Shown: positions 46,666 through 57,290 of the stretch, in pieces
Layout: each line of letters begins with the position of its first letter
How positions within the stretch are numbered: position 1 is the first letter of the stretch
Assembly: GCA_030844895.1 (NCBI GenBank)
Contig: CM061232.1
Coordinates: 82,106,555 to 82,170,554, forward strand
DNA from: Ambrosia x helenae
Lineage: Eukaryota; Streptophyta; Magnoliopsida; Asterales; Asteraceae
Reading direction: 5' to 3'
DNA: 64,000 nucleotides
Notes under the pieces: generated by a model
Told to the model about the DNA's origin: nothing
The model's database searches: none
What the model saw: only the letters and a program-made list of their open reading frames with translations
Translations under genes and position numbers: made by a program

Positions 46666-46722
<57 letters not shown>
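46666..46722. repeat. (TA)n microsatellite closing the five-element array
   Basis: About 28 TA units. Similar tracts at 36911-36929, 39562-39607, 40873-40910, 42363-42398 and 43480-43507 separate the elements. Confidence 0.95.
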
Positions 46723-46727
<5 letters not shown>

Positions 46728-46928
46728 CACACATGGTATGTGACATTGTATGATGTAATAATATTGTAAGCTCCAAGAATTCGTGATCAACATAAACAGC
46801 TCATAATGATATGGAAGTGATGCTCATAAGCCATGTGCTAATAACGAAGTCTTTATCATTGCCCCGGTGGCATCTATCTATTTATTTATTATAATAAAAA
46901 CTAAAGCATAAACTCATACGCTAAAATC

Positions 46929-48233
46929 CTTTCTTTTGCGGGCAGACTGGTTCTGGTGAAAGCGGTTATGGGCGCTATCCCTAATTATTATCTTTCGCTT
47001 TTCAAAGCGCCTAAGGGTGTGATTAAAGCTTTGGAAGGTATTCGCAGGAAATTCCTTTGGAATGGATCATCGAACTCGAACAAAATCAAGTGGGTGGCAT
47101 GGGAAAAAATCCTCAAACCGAAAAGGTTTGGCGGTCTCGGGGTTGGGTGTATTGAAGATCTTAACTTAGCGCTCCTGTCAAAATGGTGGTGGCGTTTTAA
47201 AAAGGTCGGAAGATCATATGTGGCGAAAGGTCGTTTCTGCTATACACTCGGGGAGCTCAAGGTACAACTTTGTCCCATGTAAGAAAAGTATTCCTGGCAT
47301 CTGGAAGACCATTGGCACGCTGAATTCTGAGTTTAGCAAGAGAGGAATGACGCTGGAATTGAAGTTTTCGTGTGTCATGGGGAAGGGTACGTCGGTTGGG
47401 TTCTGGGATGAAATATGGTGTTGTGACTGCAGCCTCAAGGAAAAGTTCCCAGCTTTATTCGAATTATGCAGAAAAAAAAGAATTAAAGTAGCGGACTGCT
47501 GCAAGATAGTTAACGGGGAGGCGATTTGGGAGATAATGTGGAAGAAGCAACCAACTGCGGCTGCTGAAATTTTGGAATGGGACTCGCTTAAAGCTATGTT
47601 AAGTTCGAGGAAGATTAATAACTCGGAAGACACATGGAGGTGGATAACGACTAATACGGCGAAAGACTATAAAGTTAAGGCGGTTAGAGATTCTTTGGGA
47701 CTGATTGGTGTAGATGGTAACCCTTCGAACAGATTCAAGTGGAACAATATAGTTACGCCAAAGATAAACTGTTTTATGTGGAGGGCGATTGACAACAAAA
47801 TACCAACGGCGGAAGCGCTAGCCTTTAGAGGTGTAACGGTGGTGAATGGGCTGTGCAGCAGGTGTGGAATGCATCCATAAACAGTGGAACATCTCTTTAT
47901 CGAATGTGTTTGGGCGAGAGCTCTATGGTGGCATATGGGCGAATGGACTAAAGTCAGAATCCCGGATTCAGTAACGACCTTGAATCAACTTCTCGAATTC
48001 TGCAGTGGGCTGGATATAACAAGACTAAAGAAAAAAGCCTTTTGTGCAATTGTTTTATTAACGGTATGGAAGCTTTGGATTTGCCGGAACAAAAAGATTT
48101 TCAACAACGAGATCACGGCGATAACAAGGCTAGTAGAAGAAATCAAGGCGGAATCATTTTGGTGGATGACGAAAAGAGCGAAGACACCGGATCTAGATAT
48201 GGCGAGGTGGTACGAGTTCACGGTTTTTGATAA
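46929..48233 (+). pseudogene. LINE ORF2 C-terminal part (reverse transcriptase end and zf-RVT)
   Basis: Translation opens LSFAGRLVLVKAVMGAIPNY at the truncation point, typical of the region after the reverse transcriptase core. It continues KFLWNGSSNSNKIKWVAWEK and GLGVGCIEDLNLALLSKWWW. The frame shifts near 47205, then gives WRKVVSAIHSG and, further on, the zf-RVT region RFKWNNIVTPKINCFMWRAI with CSRCGMHP. A TAA at 47878 interrupts it before TVEHLFIECVWARALWW. The frame runs on to the MITE insertion at 48234; removing the MITE would place the natural stop two codons later (now at 48900-48902). It cannot make a working protein. Confidence 0.88.
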
Positions 48234-48892
48234 GACTATGGGGTGTGGTTCCCCTTCCCCCTTCTTTCCCCTTGTCCACATCAGCGCCACATTATTTTCC
48301 CCTTCTCCTCCCCCTTCTAGGGGAAATGGTTCCCCTTCCCCCTTCCTTTTTTTTATTATTTTATTTAATATATTTAATTACATATTTATTTTATAAAACC
48401 CAATAAAACTAAATATATATGTGTTCGATGTATACAGAACAGAAGCAACCAAAACAAAAGTCAACAAAACTCACCACCCTTCGGTCATCTCCGGTCGTCT
48501 TCGTCATCTCCGTCGTCGTCTCCGTCGTCGTCTCCGTCGTCATCTCCGTCGTCATCTTCGTCATCTCCGTCGTCATCTCCGGTCGTCTTCGTCATCTCCG
48601 GCAACAACACAGAACCAGATCTGCGGTCTCACCACTCTCCGTCGTCATCTCTGGTCGTCTCCGTCGTCTCCGGCAACAAAACAGAACCAGATCTGCCTCT
48701 CTCTCTCTTAAACCCCTCTTTCTCTCTCTCTATCTAATGTTAACGTTCAAAAAAATATTGAAAAATGGGACGGGGAGAACGGGAAGAATTTCCCGAGCAC
48801 ACCGAAGCTGAAGCGGGGGGGGCGGTGTTCCCCTTCGGGGAAAGCTCCAAGTCAGCCATCCCGAGCTCCTTCCCGATCCATACCCCATAGTC
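48234..48892. mobile_element. PIF/Harbinger-type MITE inside the LINE
   Basis: The terminal inverted repeats are GACTATGGGGTGTGG at the left and ccataccccatagtc at the right (14 of 15), with a TAA duplication (48231-48233 and 48893-48895). Just inside are further inverted ttcccctt words. The centre (48480-48670) is a CGTCRTCTC-rich microrepeat. No transposase is present, so it is non-autonomous. The terminus resembles the right end of the Harbinger element at 9676-11842. Confidence 0.88.
48480..48670. repeat. Degenerate (CGTCRTCTC)n microrepeat
   Basis: Many imperfect 6-12-bp units such as tccgtcgtcgtc and tcgtcatc. The arginine- and valine-rich ORFs here are artefacts of the repeat. Confidence 0.8.
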
Positions 48893-49062
48893 TAATGGAT
48901 AAGACGCGGCTCATATGGGGGGTGGGTGGACTCGATTGTATGAGGGTTGTTGTTTTGTGGTTTATTCCCAAGTAGTATCTAGCTTATTGGGTGTAATGTG
49001 TAATATTTGGGTGTTGTGAATAAAAGTCTCGTTTTGATTGTTCAAAAAAAAAAAAAAAAAAA

Positions 49063-50444
49063 AACTCATACGCTAAAATCATACGTGATAGTTGATACTC
49101 ACGTAGACCAAGCTTACCCTTTAGTATGTTATGTGACATTAAATAATTTTAGGATAAAAAAATTAAAAACAAAATTAGAATTTTCTCCTATGTTTCATCT
49201 CATAATTTTAAAATGCTAATATCTTGTATATAGGATATTTTTTAATGAATAATTTTTTTTTTTAAAATTACACCAAATTACCGAGCGTTTTAATATTTTT
49301 CTAACGAGTATAATAGTGCTATATAAAAATGGGGGAAAAACGACTATTGAATTTTGTCTATACAGGAAAACTACACGTGTTAATGTAATTCATTAATCAT
49401 GTATACACAACTCACTAATTATGTTTAACCCAGTAAAAATATGAATTTTATTTCCATTCAGAGCAAAATAGGTTAAAATCATTCATTTCCAAAATAAAAA
49501 TAAAAATGAATAAAGTAACATCTTCAAAATCATTGCCTCAATCACACCCTGCAATAGTTGCTTCTTGCTCTGCTTATCATCTGAATATATATTTTCTTTT
49601 TAATATACATTTTTATTTTTATTCAAATGATTAAAATTGTTGTTTTCTTATATTGTAGTATATTAATTTTTATGTTATATCATAACACATATTTTAACAC
49701 TCATTATATTAGATTTGTCAATCCAAAAACATCATGATATAATCTAGTTTATTTGTATAATAATAGAAGTTTGAAAGTCTAGGAAACAGCCAACCCTACC
49801 GCTACCTAAATAATTCTTCACTTTAATTCTTATTCTTATTTCGGCTTGTTTTGAGAAAACGTGTACACGTTTACTACTATAGTTGTTATCAAGACTCATT
49901 AAACTTTATCAAAATGCATTTTTTTTTCTTAATTCTTATTCTTATTTCGGCTTGTTTTGAGAAAACGTGTACGAAACTACGTTTACTACTATAGTTGTTA
50001 TCAAGATCAAACTTTATTAAACTGCATATTTAATGATATTATTTCATTTTAAAATACTTTGTCCTTAAGTCAAATCAACATCTGTTCAACTTTTTATTGT
50101 TCCTTTTCTTCACTCAATGATGATTGTATTCTTGATTATTTGAGTAAAATATGTATTCTTGATTTTGAAGATGAAGAGTTTAAGACGGATAATTTTAATA
50201 TCATTGGAGTTTTTTTTTTTTTTTTTCTTTCTAAATGGAGGTGTAGTTAGAAAACTTATTTACTAAAATGGGTAGTTTTAAAACTATTTATCAAAATGAG
50301 TATTTTACTCTCTCGGTTCCAATTTAAATGTTTTTCTTTTCTTTTTTTGTTTGTCCCAAATTAAATGTGCATTTTCAAATCCTTTTAAAGTTATGTTATT
50401 TAACCACAATCAAGAAAAGTTTTTTTTAATTGTTTATTTAATAA
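49063..50444. other. No gene seen; Helitron-related block and local duplication
   Basis: 49190-49345 resembles the interior of the Helitron-like element at 14522-15123 (ttacaccaaattaccgagcgtttta and following). 49823-50025 is a tandem duplication. The rest is A+T-rich without recognisable coding sequence. Confidence 0.45.
49823..50025 (+). repeat. About 106-bp tandem duplication
   Basis: ttcttattcttatttcggct followed by tgttttgagaaaacgtgtac occurs from 49825 and again from 49931, both followed by tttactactatagttgttat. The second copy has a short insertion (gaaacta). Confidence 0.85.
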
Positions 50445-51159
50445 CTAGATTATACCCCGTAATGTCCCGGGTTGAGAAATCTAATATGACATATCAATTT
50501 TACATATGGAGTAGAATGATGCGCTTTACAGTTATATACAGGAAAGCTTCGGGTAGCACCTAACCTAAAACAATTAATAATGTATCTCCAATGTTAATGT
50601 CTAACCTTAAACAATGTATAACTTTAATATTAATACCTAACCTAAAAAAATATACAAATCCAATGCTAAACATGTTGAAAATAGAATTCATATTTACTGA
50701 TTTAAACATAATTAGTGACTTGTCTATACATGATTAATGAATTACCTGAACACTTTGTGTTTTTTTCTGTATGAAGAAAACCCCACAAAAATAATCATTT
50801 TTTTTCTCCGTTTTTTATATAGCAATATGGTACTCGTTGGAAAGATAATAAAACGCTCGCTAATTTGGTGTAATGTTTTTCTTTAAAAATATTGTATATA
50901 AAAGATATTAACATTTAAAATTATGGGATGAAACATGAGAGAGAAAATTCCAATTTTGTTTTTAATTTTTTTTCCTAAAAGAAGTTAACGTCACGTGGCA
51001 TGCCACATGGCACACTCAAAGGGAATGATGTATTTAAAAATATCGTATATAAAAATTATTAACGTTTAAAAATTATGGGAGTAAACATGAGAGAGAAAAA
51101 TCCAATTTTGTTTTTAATTTTTTTTTCTAAAATCAATTAATGCCACATTGCACACTCGA
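50445..51159 (-). mobile_element. Helitron-like 3' end and associated repeat
   Basis: On the minus strand the segment ends in CTAG (50445-50448), preceded by a CCCGGG...CGGGG hairpin-like sequence, and shares wording with 15134-15170. An inverted copy of the Helitron-related block lies at 50830-50960, and 50885-51150 holds a tandem duplication of about 152 bp (tatgggatgaaacatgagag and tatgggagtaaacatgagag). The 5' end was not located. Confidence 0.4.
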
Positions 51160-51928
51160 GGGTATGTTTGGCAAACTTAGCTGGTGGCTAGTAGCTGAAA
51201 GCTGGAAGTTGGTAGCTGGAAGCTTTCTAAATATATTTTGGTGTTTGGCAGAGTAGTTGGAGCTTTTAATAAAAGGTATAAAATGATCAAAATTGGTATA
51301 ATTAAAAGCTTGTAAATAAAGTTTTTATTTTATTTTTAAAATAGAATGAGTATTTGTGTCATTTACTAATTAAAAGCTTTTAGCTAGTAGAATTTTTTCT
51401 TAAAGGGTATGTTTGGCAAGGAGCTTTTAGGAGCTTCAAACTTCAAGCTTTTAAGAAAAAGCTCTTAATCAATAAAAAGCCTTGTTTGGTTGAAGAGCTA
51501 GAAGCTTTTAGGTTAGGAGAAAAAGCTCTATAGTGAAAAGCTACTACTACTAGCTTTTAAGAAAAAGCTCTACTAGCTACAAGTTTTTAATTAGTAAATG
51601 ACATAAATACCCATTCTATTTTAAAAACAAAATAAAAACTTTCCTTAAAATCTTTTAATTAAGTCCATTTTGGTCATTTTATACATTTTATTAAAAGTTC
51701 CAGCTACTCTGCCAAACACCAAAATATATTTAAAAAACTTTCAGCTACCAGCCTCCAGCCAGTTTTACCAAACATACCCAAAAGCTAGTACTAGTTGCTT
51801 TTCACTATAGAGCTTTTGCTCCTAACCTAAAAGCTTCCAGCTCTTCAATCAAACAAGGCTTTTTATTGAGTATGAGCTTTTTCTTAAAAGCTTGAAGTTC
51901 TTAAAATCTCTTTGCTAAACATATTCTC
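51160..51928. repeat. Two interleaved foldback elements
   Basis: Arm A (51160-51400) is inverted at 51550-51779; both share gggtatgtttgg termini and the block gtgtttggcagagtag. Arm B (51405-51550) is inverted at 51780-51928; both share caaggctttttatt and agcttttaggttagga words. The order is A, B, A', B', so the two palindromes interlock instead of nesting. The GGGTATGTTTGG terminus resembles hAT-type MITEs. No coding sequence is present. Confidence 0.65.
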
Positions 51929-53225
51929 AAAGGAGAGGATGCTCTCTTTAAATGTTATGTAGAATTTGGTGCTTTCAAGTATATAATAGATAACATTATC
52001 TGTTAGTTTTGTCAATAAATTTCTCAAAAGAAAAAAAGTTGAAAGTAAGCTAAGTCTGATGTATTTACAAATAATTCTTTTTGTTCTCGTGACATTCATT
52101 TGTTTTTTTACTTAGTCAAAAAGTAGTTATTTATTTTTAAAATTTTTACCAAAATTTATCATGTATATCCTAACAACTAAAAAGGATATATAATTCTTTT
52201 TAATTATAGAAGAATTTTATAATTTAATTTTAAATTTTTTTGTATGAATTTGCATTTTCTTTTGGTAGAAATGTAACAGTTATAGATTTAAACGACGAAA
52301 AAATTCGGGGTTAAAAAAAGTTGTGTATGTGTTATCATGTGAATATTCATGTTGTGTTCGGGTTGATATGCCTAACATATTTATGGGTTTGGGTCGTATT
52401 TGGGTTCCTATCGGGTTTGACCCGCTAACCCACAAACACGTCATATTTAGTACCCTGATGAAATATGTGTGAAATTTTTAAAAGAAGAAAAAAAACAATT
52501 TTTTTTTATAAAAATAATATTTTGAGGAAGTTAAAAAAGTATTTGCTAAAGAACTAAGACCTTTAATGTTTAAAAAAGTTAAATATAATGTTGATAAAAT
52601 AATATAAAAAGTTTTTTAAAACTTTTTTTTATAGAATCTTACAATCCAGATTTTAAATTCACTAGAATTTTGTTTTTTATAACTCTTGTTAAATAACATG
52701 TGATTTAAAAGATTTTTTTTCTAACCAATTAAATTAGGAGTGAGAAATGTAACTTTTCATAAAATACCCATTTTAGTAAATACTTTTCCAACTAACCATA
52801 TTGATAAATAAATTTTATAAGTACACTTATTTAGGAAAAAACTCCCGATCATTATTCAAGAGTTATAGATGGATGTTTTTAAAATGGATCATTCTTTGCA
52901 CTTGTAGTCGTATTGTTTTAATAGTGATATTGGTTAAGGTGTTCTTAGAGGAAAAGGGACGATGTAGAATTCACTTTTTACTTAACTAATTTTAGTCAGT
53001 TCTGCATTGTCACATCACTTTACTGAAACACTTTTTTGGAGCCAGCACTCCACTGATTCTTTCATTTAAATTCAAAAAGTAACTGTTTTTTGATTTTCAG
53101 ACGGTAATTAATTTTCTAACTGTTACAATCTAACGGCTACATTTTCTTACACCTATAAAAATCCCATAAGTTCAACACCAAAATCACACCAAAACCGGTT
53201 ATCATACTTTAATCATATCGTTAAA
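51929..53225. other. No gene seen; A+T-rich
   Basis: No motif, terminal repeat or ORF of note. The last 230 bp (52990-53220) resemble 12318-12650 upstream of the other Myb-like remnant, so the Harbinger family probably starts here. Confidence 0.4.
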
Positions 53226-53540
53226 ATGGTCCCGTGGAATGTAAATGAGAAGATCGCATTAGCGAGGGCGTATTTGGCAGTGAGAAACACAAATGATTAT
53301 GTCGATTTACGAAGAGCTTTGTTTTGGAACAACGTGTCAGTGGAATTCAATCGAATAACCGGCACAAATGACCGCAACAAGGATTCGCTCGTTAGTAAGT
53401 GGCATGATCTCTTCACCAAGTGTATCCGATGGAATGCCCTTAAAAAGACATTGCAATCCAAGCAACGCGCCGCGATTATTACCATGAACACAAGAGTAAC
53501 TTCAACCATGTTGCGACATGGTGTGATTGTTGCGCGATAG
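53226..53540 (+). pseudogene. Harbinger Myb/SANT-like accessory protein remnant
   Basis: The ATG at 53226 opens MVPWNVNEKIALARAYLAVR, then FWNNVSVEFNRITGTNDRNK and SLVSKWHDLFTKCIRWNAL, the usual layout of the Myb/SANT-like proteins of PIF/Harbinger elements (also annotated in plants as glutathione S-transferase T3-like). After KCIRWNAL the frame appears shifted: the neighbouring frame reads YYHEHKSNFNHVATW, comparable to the HRNSFDHVVV tail of the 12659 remnant. The protein is about half the normal length. No transposase lies alongside. Confidence 0.7.
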
Positions 53541-53692
53541 GTTTAATGTTTAATGTTGTTTATTGTTTAATATTTAATGAAAGTAAACGTTACAAAAAAA
53601 TTAAAGGTAAAAATTAACAATTGAAATACAAACATAATTAACCTAATTAAAACATTAATTAAACATAAACATAAACCTAATTAAAATACTAC

Positions 53693-54200
53693 TTAAACAT
53701 AGCTAAAAAAAGAAAGAATACGCAATTGACACGGGCGAAGTAACGTCATGATCACTATCACGCCCTTCGACCTCTCGTATTGATATTGATATCCCTCACT
53801 TTTGGGTGTCGGGCAATACATTTCTTCATCCGAATAATTTACGTATTTGGCCTCGAGATCAGTTTCATAACCTTCGTCTAGGGGGTTCGTAACGTAACTA
53901 GTGGGTTTCGCCTTATAGGAGGATTGACACACTCCGTCACTCTTATAACATCTCCAATCTGTATTGATCCTAGTTGTAGTAAAGTCATTACGTAATCATA
54001 TGCGTAAACCAATTCTTCTGTGGTCAAATCGTCAGGATCTTGTGGCTCGTAATATTCAAATGTTGGGGGAGGTTGTGTAGTCGGTGGGTGTGTAGTTGGT
54101 TGATGTGTTGTTGGTGTGCGTGTAGTTGGTTGGTGTGTGTATAGTTGGTTGGTGTGTATTTGGTGGGTGTATGGTCGGTTGATGTGTTGCGGGGCGGGAT
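53693..54200 (-). pseudogene. Unrecognised ORF remnant with a Thr/His/Pro repeat N-terminus
   Basis: Read leftwards, a 5' part built of roughly 20-bp repeats (54060-54190) encodes variants of PTTHQPT. An acidic segment follows (YEPQDPDDLTTEELVYAYDY, then VMTLLQLGSIQIGDVIRVTE). A frameshift near 53932 leads to SYKAKPTSYVTNPLDEGYET and a serine/tyrosine-rich end. I do not recognise the family. It converges on the Myb-like remnant at 53226 and could be part of the same Harbinger element. Coding capacity is suggested only by the protein-like composition of consecutive segments. Confidence 0.35.
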
Positions 54201-54350
54201 GATCGTCGTCAACGATACGTTTTCAGAAACATATTAACACCACTCATATTAAATGATGTAGTTGCGTAAAATTGTATGTGTAGATATGGTTTATATAGGG
54301 TAAAAATATAAAAAACGGTCAAAATGTAAACGATCAAAAAATTAAAAAAA

Positions 54351-54875
54351 TGCGTAGGATCAGTTTTTGATAAACACACACAAAGATCACACAAGTATAA
54401 GCAAATCAGGTGCAGAATCCCTAATTCGCATGCAAAATGATAATAATCAAGATCAGAACACGTTAAGATCCATTTTCAATCTGATTTTCATTAATATAAA
54501 GTTGATGATCGTTACAAAGATCAATACTAATGAAAATACACTTTTAGAGAACTTTCTAGACACACCTTAGAACACACATACAGACTCCCTAGACAAAATG
54601 ACCGAATGTTTAGTTGCAAACCAACTTCAACATATATATAGACACTCCATTCGACCCTTGCAGGGTTCGAATGGGTTCGTTTGACCCTTCGCGGGTTCGA
54701 ACCAAGAACAGTATAAACAAACTAATACATTCGACTCAAAATATTACATTCGACCTAAGTATAATGTTCATTCGACCACACGACAGGTCGAATGAGTCTT
54801 CAAATCAACATCAAACTTCAAATCTTCGACAAACTTTGTACAATCCGAAAGTGATAGCCACAGTATGCACTTACA
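54351..54875 (-). mobile_element. 3' LTR of a copia-type (SIRE-like) element
   Basis: Begins TGCGTAGGATC and ends GCACTTACA. On the minus strand it starts TGTAAGTGCA directly after a G-rich polypurine tract, and carries a TATATATA promoter motif near 54632-54640. It is the same family as the solo LTR at 1915-2451. The exact outer end is uncertain because it abuts an A-run. Confidence 0.65.
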
Positions 54876-54890
54876 AACTCCCCCTTGGTT
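54876..54890 (-). other. Polypurine tract
   Basis: The minus strand reads AACCAAGGGGGAGTT directly before the LTR start at 54875, typical of copia elements. Confidence 0.7.
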
Positions 54891-54904
54891 ATTGCTCAAA
54901 TTGT

Positions 54905-57290
54905 TTAGGCATTCCTTAGCTTGATCTTAATGTTCCTCTTAGCACTCTCACTCATACTCGGTTCTGCTTTTGAAAATGTGTGCTTCTTAGGTTCCGATCT
55001 AATTTTCATCGTCTTGCCCAACAGCTTTTGATAATCACATCTAGCATATACTCCCCACGCAAAGCAGAATATAACAACCTTTTGAAACATCCAAGCAGGT
55101 TCTATATCTTGAACATCAAAATGACTTTGATTATAATACAACGCGTCGATATTTTCTTTCAAACAATTAATCAGCCACATTGGATCGAACACGCGTATTT
55201 TCTTGCACATAAGCTTCAGATTCTTGTCATGTAGCACAATCACAGTTTCACCTGTTTTCCAATCATAATACCAGAATGCGAAATTTTTGCTAAAGTGTTG
55301 TTGGATCGGCATTAAAGGAATCCTCTTCATAATCTTTGGAGGTTTATACTTCAGATTCACTTTCGGTAAACCATTCTTTGGATCAATTTCTTGATGAACA
55401 ATTCTCTTTGGAAATTGAGGCCTGAATGTATCCCATTTGGTATGACTTTCCTTCGTCATCTTCTCAGCCATATAATGAATAATGCAAGAACGATCACAAC
55501 CTGTAATCTGATGTCTACAAATGTCTCTCAAAGCCTAGTATGAAAGAGTCTTGATTTCATGAAAACGACGAAAGTACAAAATACCCTTCTGGTACTTGTA
55601 GACTTCACCTTGAACTCGCGGTTTAGGTTTTCTCGCCTCGTCTCAGTAAGGTTTTCAGAGCATTAGATTGCTTGAATACTTGAGCTTTCTCAGCTTCATT
55701 ATCAAACACTTCATCAATAATCTTCTTGCCTTTTTCTTCTTCATGAGATATATCCTCAACTTCAATAATCTTCTTGCCTTTTTCTTCTACAATCTCTCCA
55801 GCATCCTTTTGTTTTGGATCAGTAACTGGAACATCTGGAATTTCTTTGTCCTTCAGGATGTTTTCAAGTGACTTTCCAACCTGCTGTGCTAATCATTCCA
55901 AAATCTCATTAGCAATCGCAGCACTTACCTCTCCATCCTCCAATTCAGGATCAACATATTCTATCTGGTACTTCATATCATTATTCATAAAGATATCAGG
56001 AAATCTTCCTGTCAGCTCAATGGTTTAACAACCTCTCTTCATCATAGCATTCAGCATGTGCTTATCAGCATCAGTCATACCTTCTGACTTCTTACTGCTT
56101 GAAGTTCCCTTATCTTCATTTTCTTTCTGACGCTCTTCGAATGAAAACTGTGTAGCGTCATCATCATCATCATAATCTTTTAAACTGGTGGCTTCTCTTT
56201 GTTAGCATTACCACCACCCGGAGCATCATAATCACTATCTCCATCCTTATCATCTTTATTATTATCATCATCCTCCTCTTCTTCTTCTTCTTCAGTACCC
56301 TTTAGCTGTGGTGCTTTCTCATACAAGCTATCAATAATCTTTCTCAATTTCTGATTATTTTACTCTATCAACCTAATTCTCTTTGTATTTCTTTTGTTTG
56401 ATGTCTTCAGTATGCCATTATGAGTTTCAAGATTCTTAACTTTCTCTTCCAACTCATCATGTCTATCTTTTGAAGCTATAACAATCTGTAGCATATCTTT
56501 CTCATTTTCTTTCATCTGTTTGATATCTGCTTCATGCTGATTGAAAGATCTCATCAACATTCCAATCTGCTTGTTCACTAAAGCCATCACTTCTTCGGAT
56601 ACTGTCGCATGAGGACTTGAACTTGACTCAGCTGATGGTTTAGCACCATGTAACTTCATACTTGCTAGAACATTCTTTAATGATAATGAGACATTCTCTG
56701 GATTAAGCTGTGACGCTGTCTCTGTTTCTTTCACAATCTTTTGCTTTTTCACTGCTGGAGATGTTGCTTTTGAACTTGAAGCTGTAGGCATCTTTTTCCC
56801 TTTTAGTAACAGATCAATCTCTTTGTCTCTTCTTTTCCTAGCTGGTTCTCTTTGAGACATATTTTTAACTCTTCATCTCTTTGTAGGAACTGGAGCAACA
56901 AAAGAACCACCAAAATCTGTATCATCACAAACTAGATTTTCATTCTCTTATGTGAAGTCTTGACTTCTTTGTTCCTTAATAATCTTCTCAAGTGGATTAG
57001 GAGTACTAACACCAGTGGCCGTGGGATCAGTATCCTTCGCTGTTTTTGCTTCAGAATCCCAAACTACATCCTCCTCAGCCTCTTCTGAATCTTCATCAAT
57101 CAACAAATCTTTGTCTTTGCTTTTCTTTTCAGAACTTTCTTTGCCTTTGTTTCCACGATCTTCTCTTTTCTTTTACCCTTAGACTTTGCACCCTTGTATA
57201 TCACCTGATGTTTTCTCTTAGCACTTTTATCAACCGGTACCAATAGACTATCTGAATCAGAATCACTTGTCGGATGTCGGCGTCACTTGT
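54905..57290 (-). pseudogene. Accessory (env-like position) ORF of the copia-type element, degenerate
   Basis: Between pol and the 3' LTR, SIRE/Maximus-type copia elements often carry an extra ORF. Here one frame can be followed from about 56950 to 54905 through several stops: AP-VPTKR*RVKN, MSQREPARKRRDKEIDLLL at 56860, a coiled coil (HDELEEKVKNLETHNGILKT) ending at a TAA near 56360, an acidic poly-Glu/Asp stretch, and a C-terminal domain (55531-54905) with FAFWYYDWKTGETVIVL and RVFDPMWLINCL. 56950-57290 keeps a Lys/Ser-rich coding-like composition with shifts. I recall similar hypothetical proteins in Asteraceae genomes, but the function is unknown and no transmembrane segment or signal peptide is evident, so 'env-like' refers only to position. 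Confidence 0.5.

Larger units (their letters stand above)
46929..49062 (+). mobile_element. 5'-truncated LINE with target duplication and poly-A tail
   Basis: An 18-bp direct repeat AACTCATACGCTAAAATC is present at 46911-46928 and 49063-49080. Between them lie the 3' part of a LINE ORF2, a 3' UTR and a tail of about 20 A ending at 49062. This is the signature of target-primed reverse transcription with 5' truncation. A MITE (48234-48892) was inserted later. Confidence 0.93.

Noticed and set aside
48419..48811. Arg- and Val-rich ORFs
   Set aside because: They translate the CGTCRTCTC microrepeat inside the MITE.
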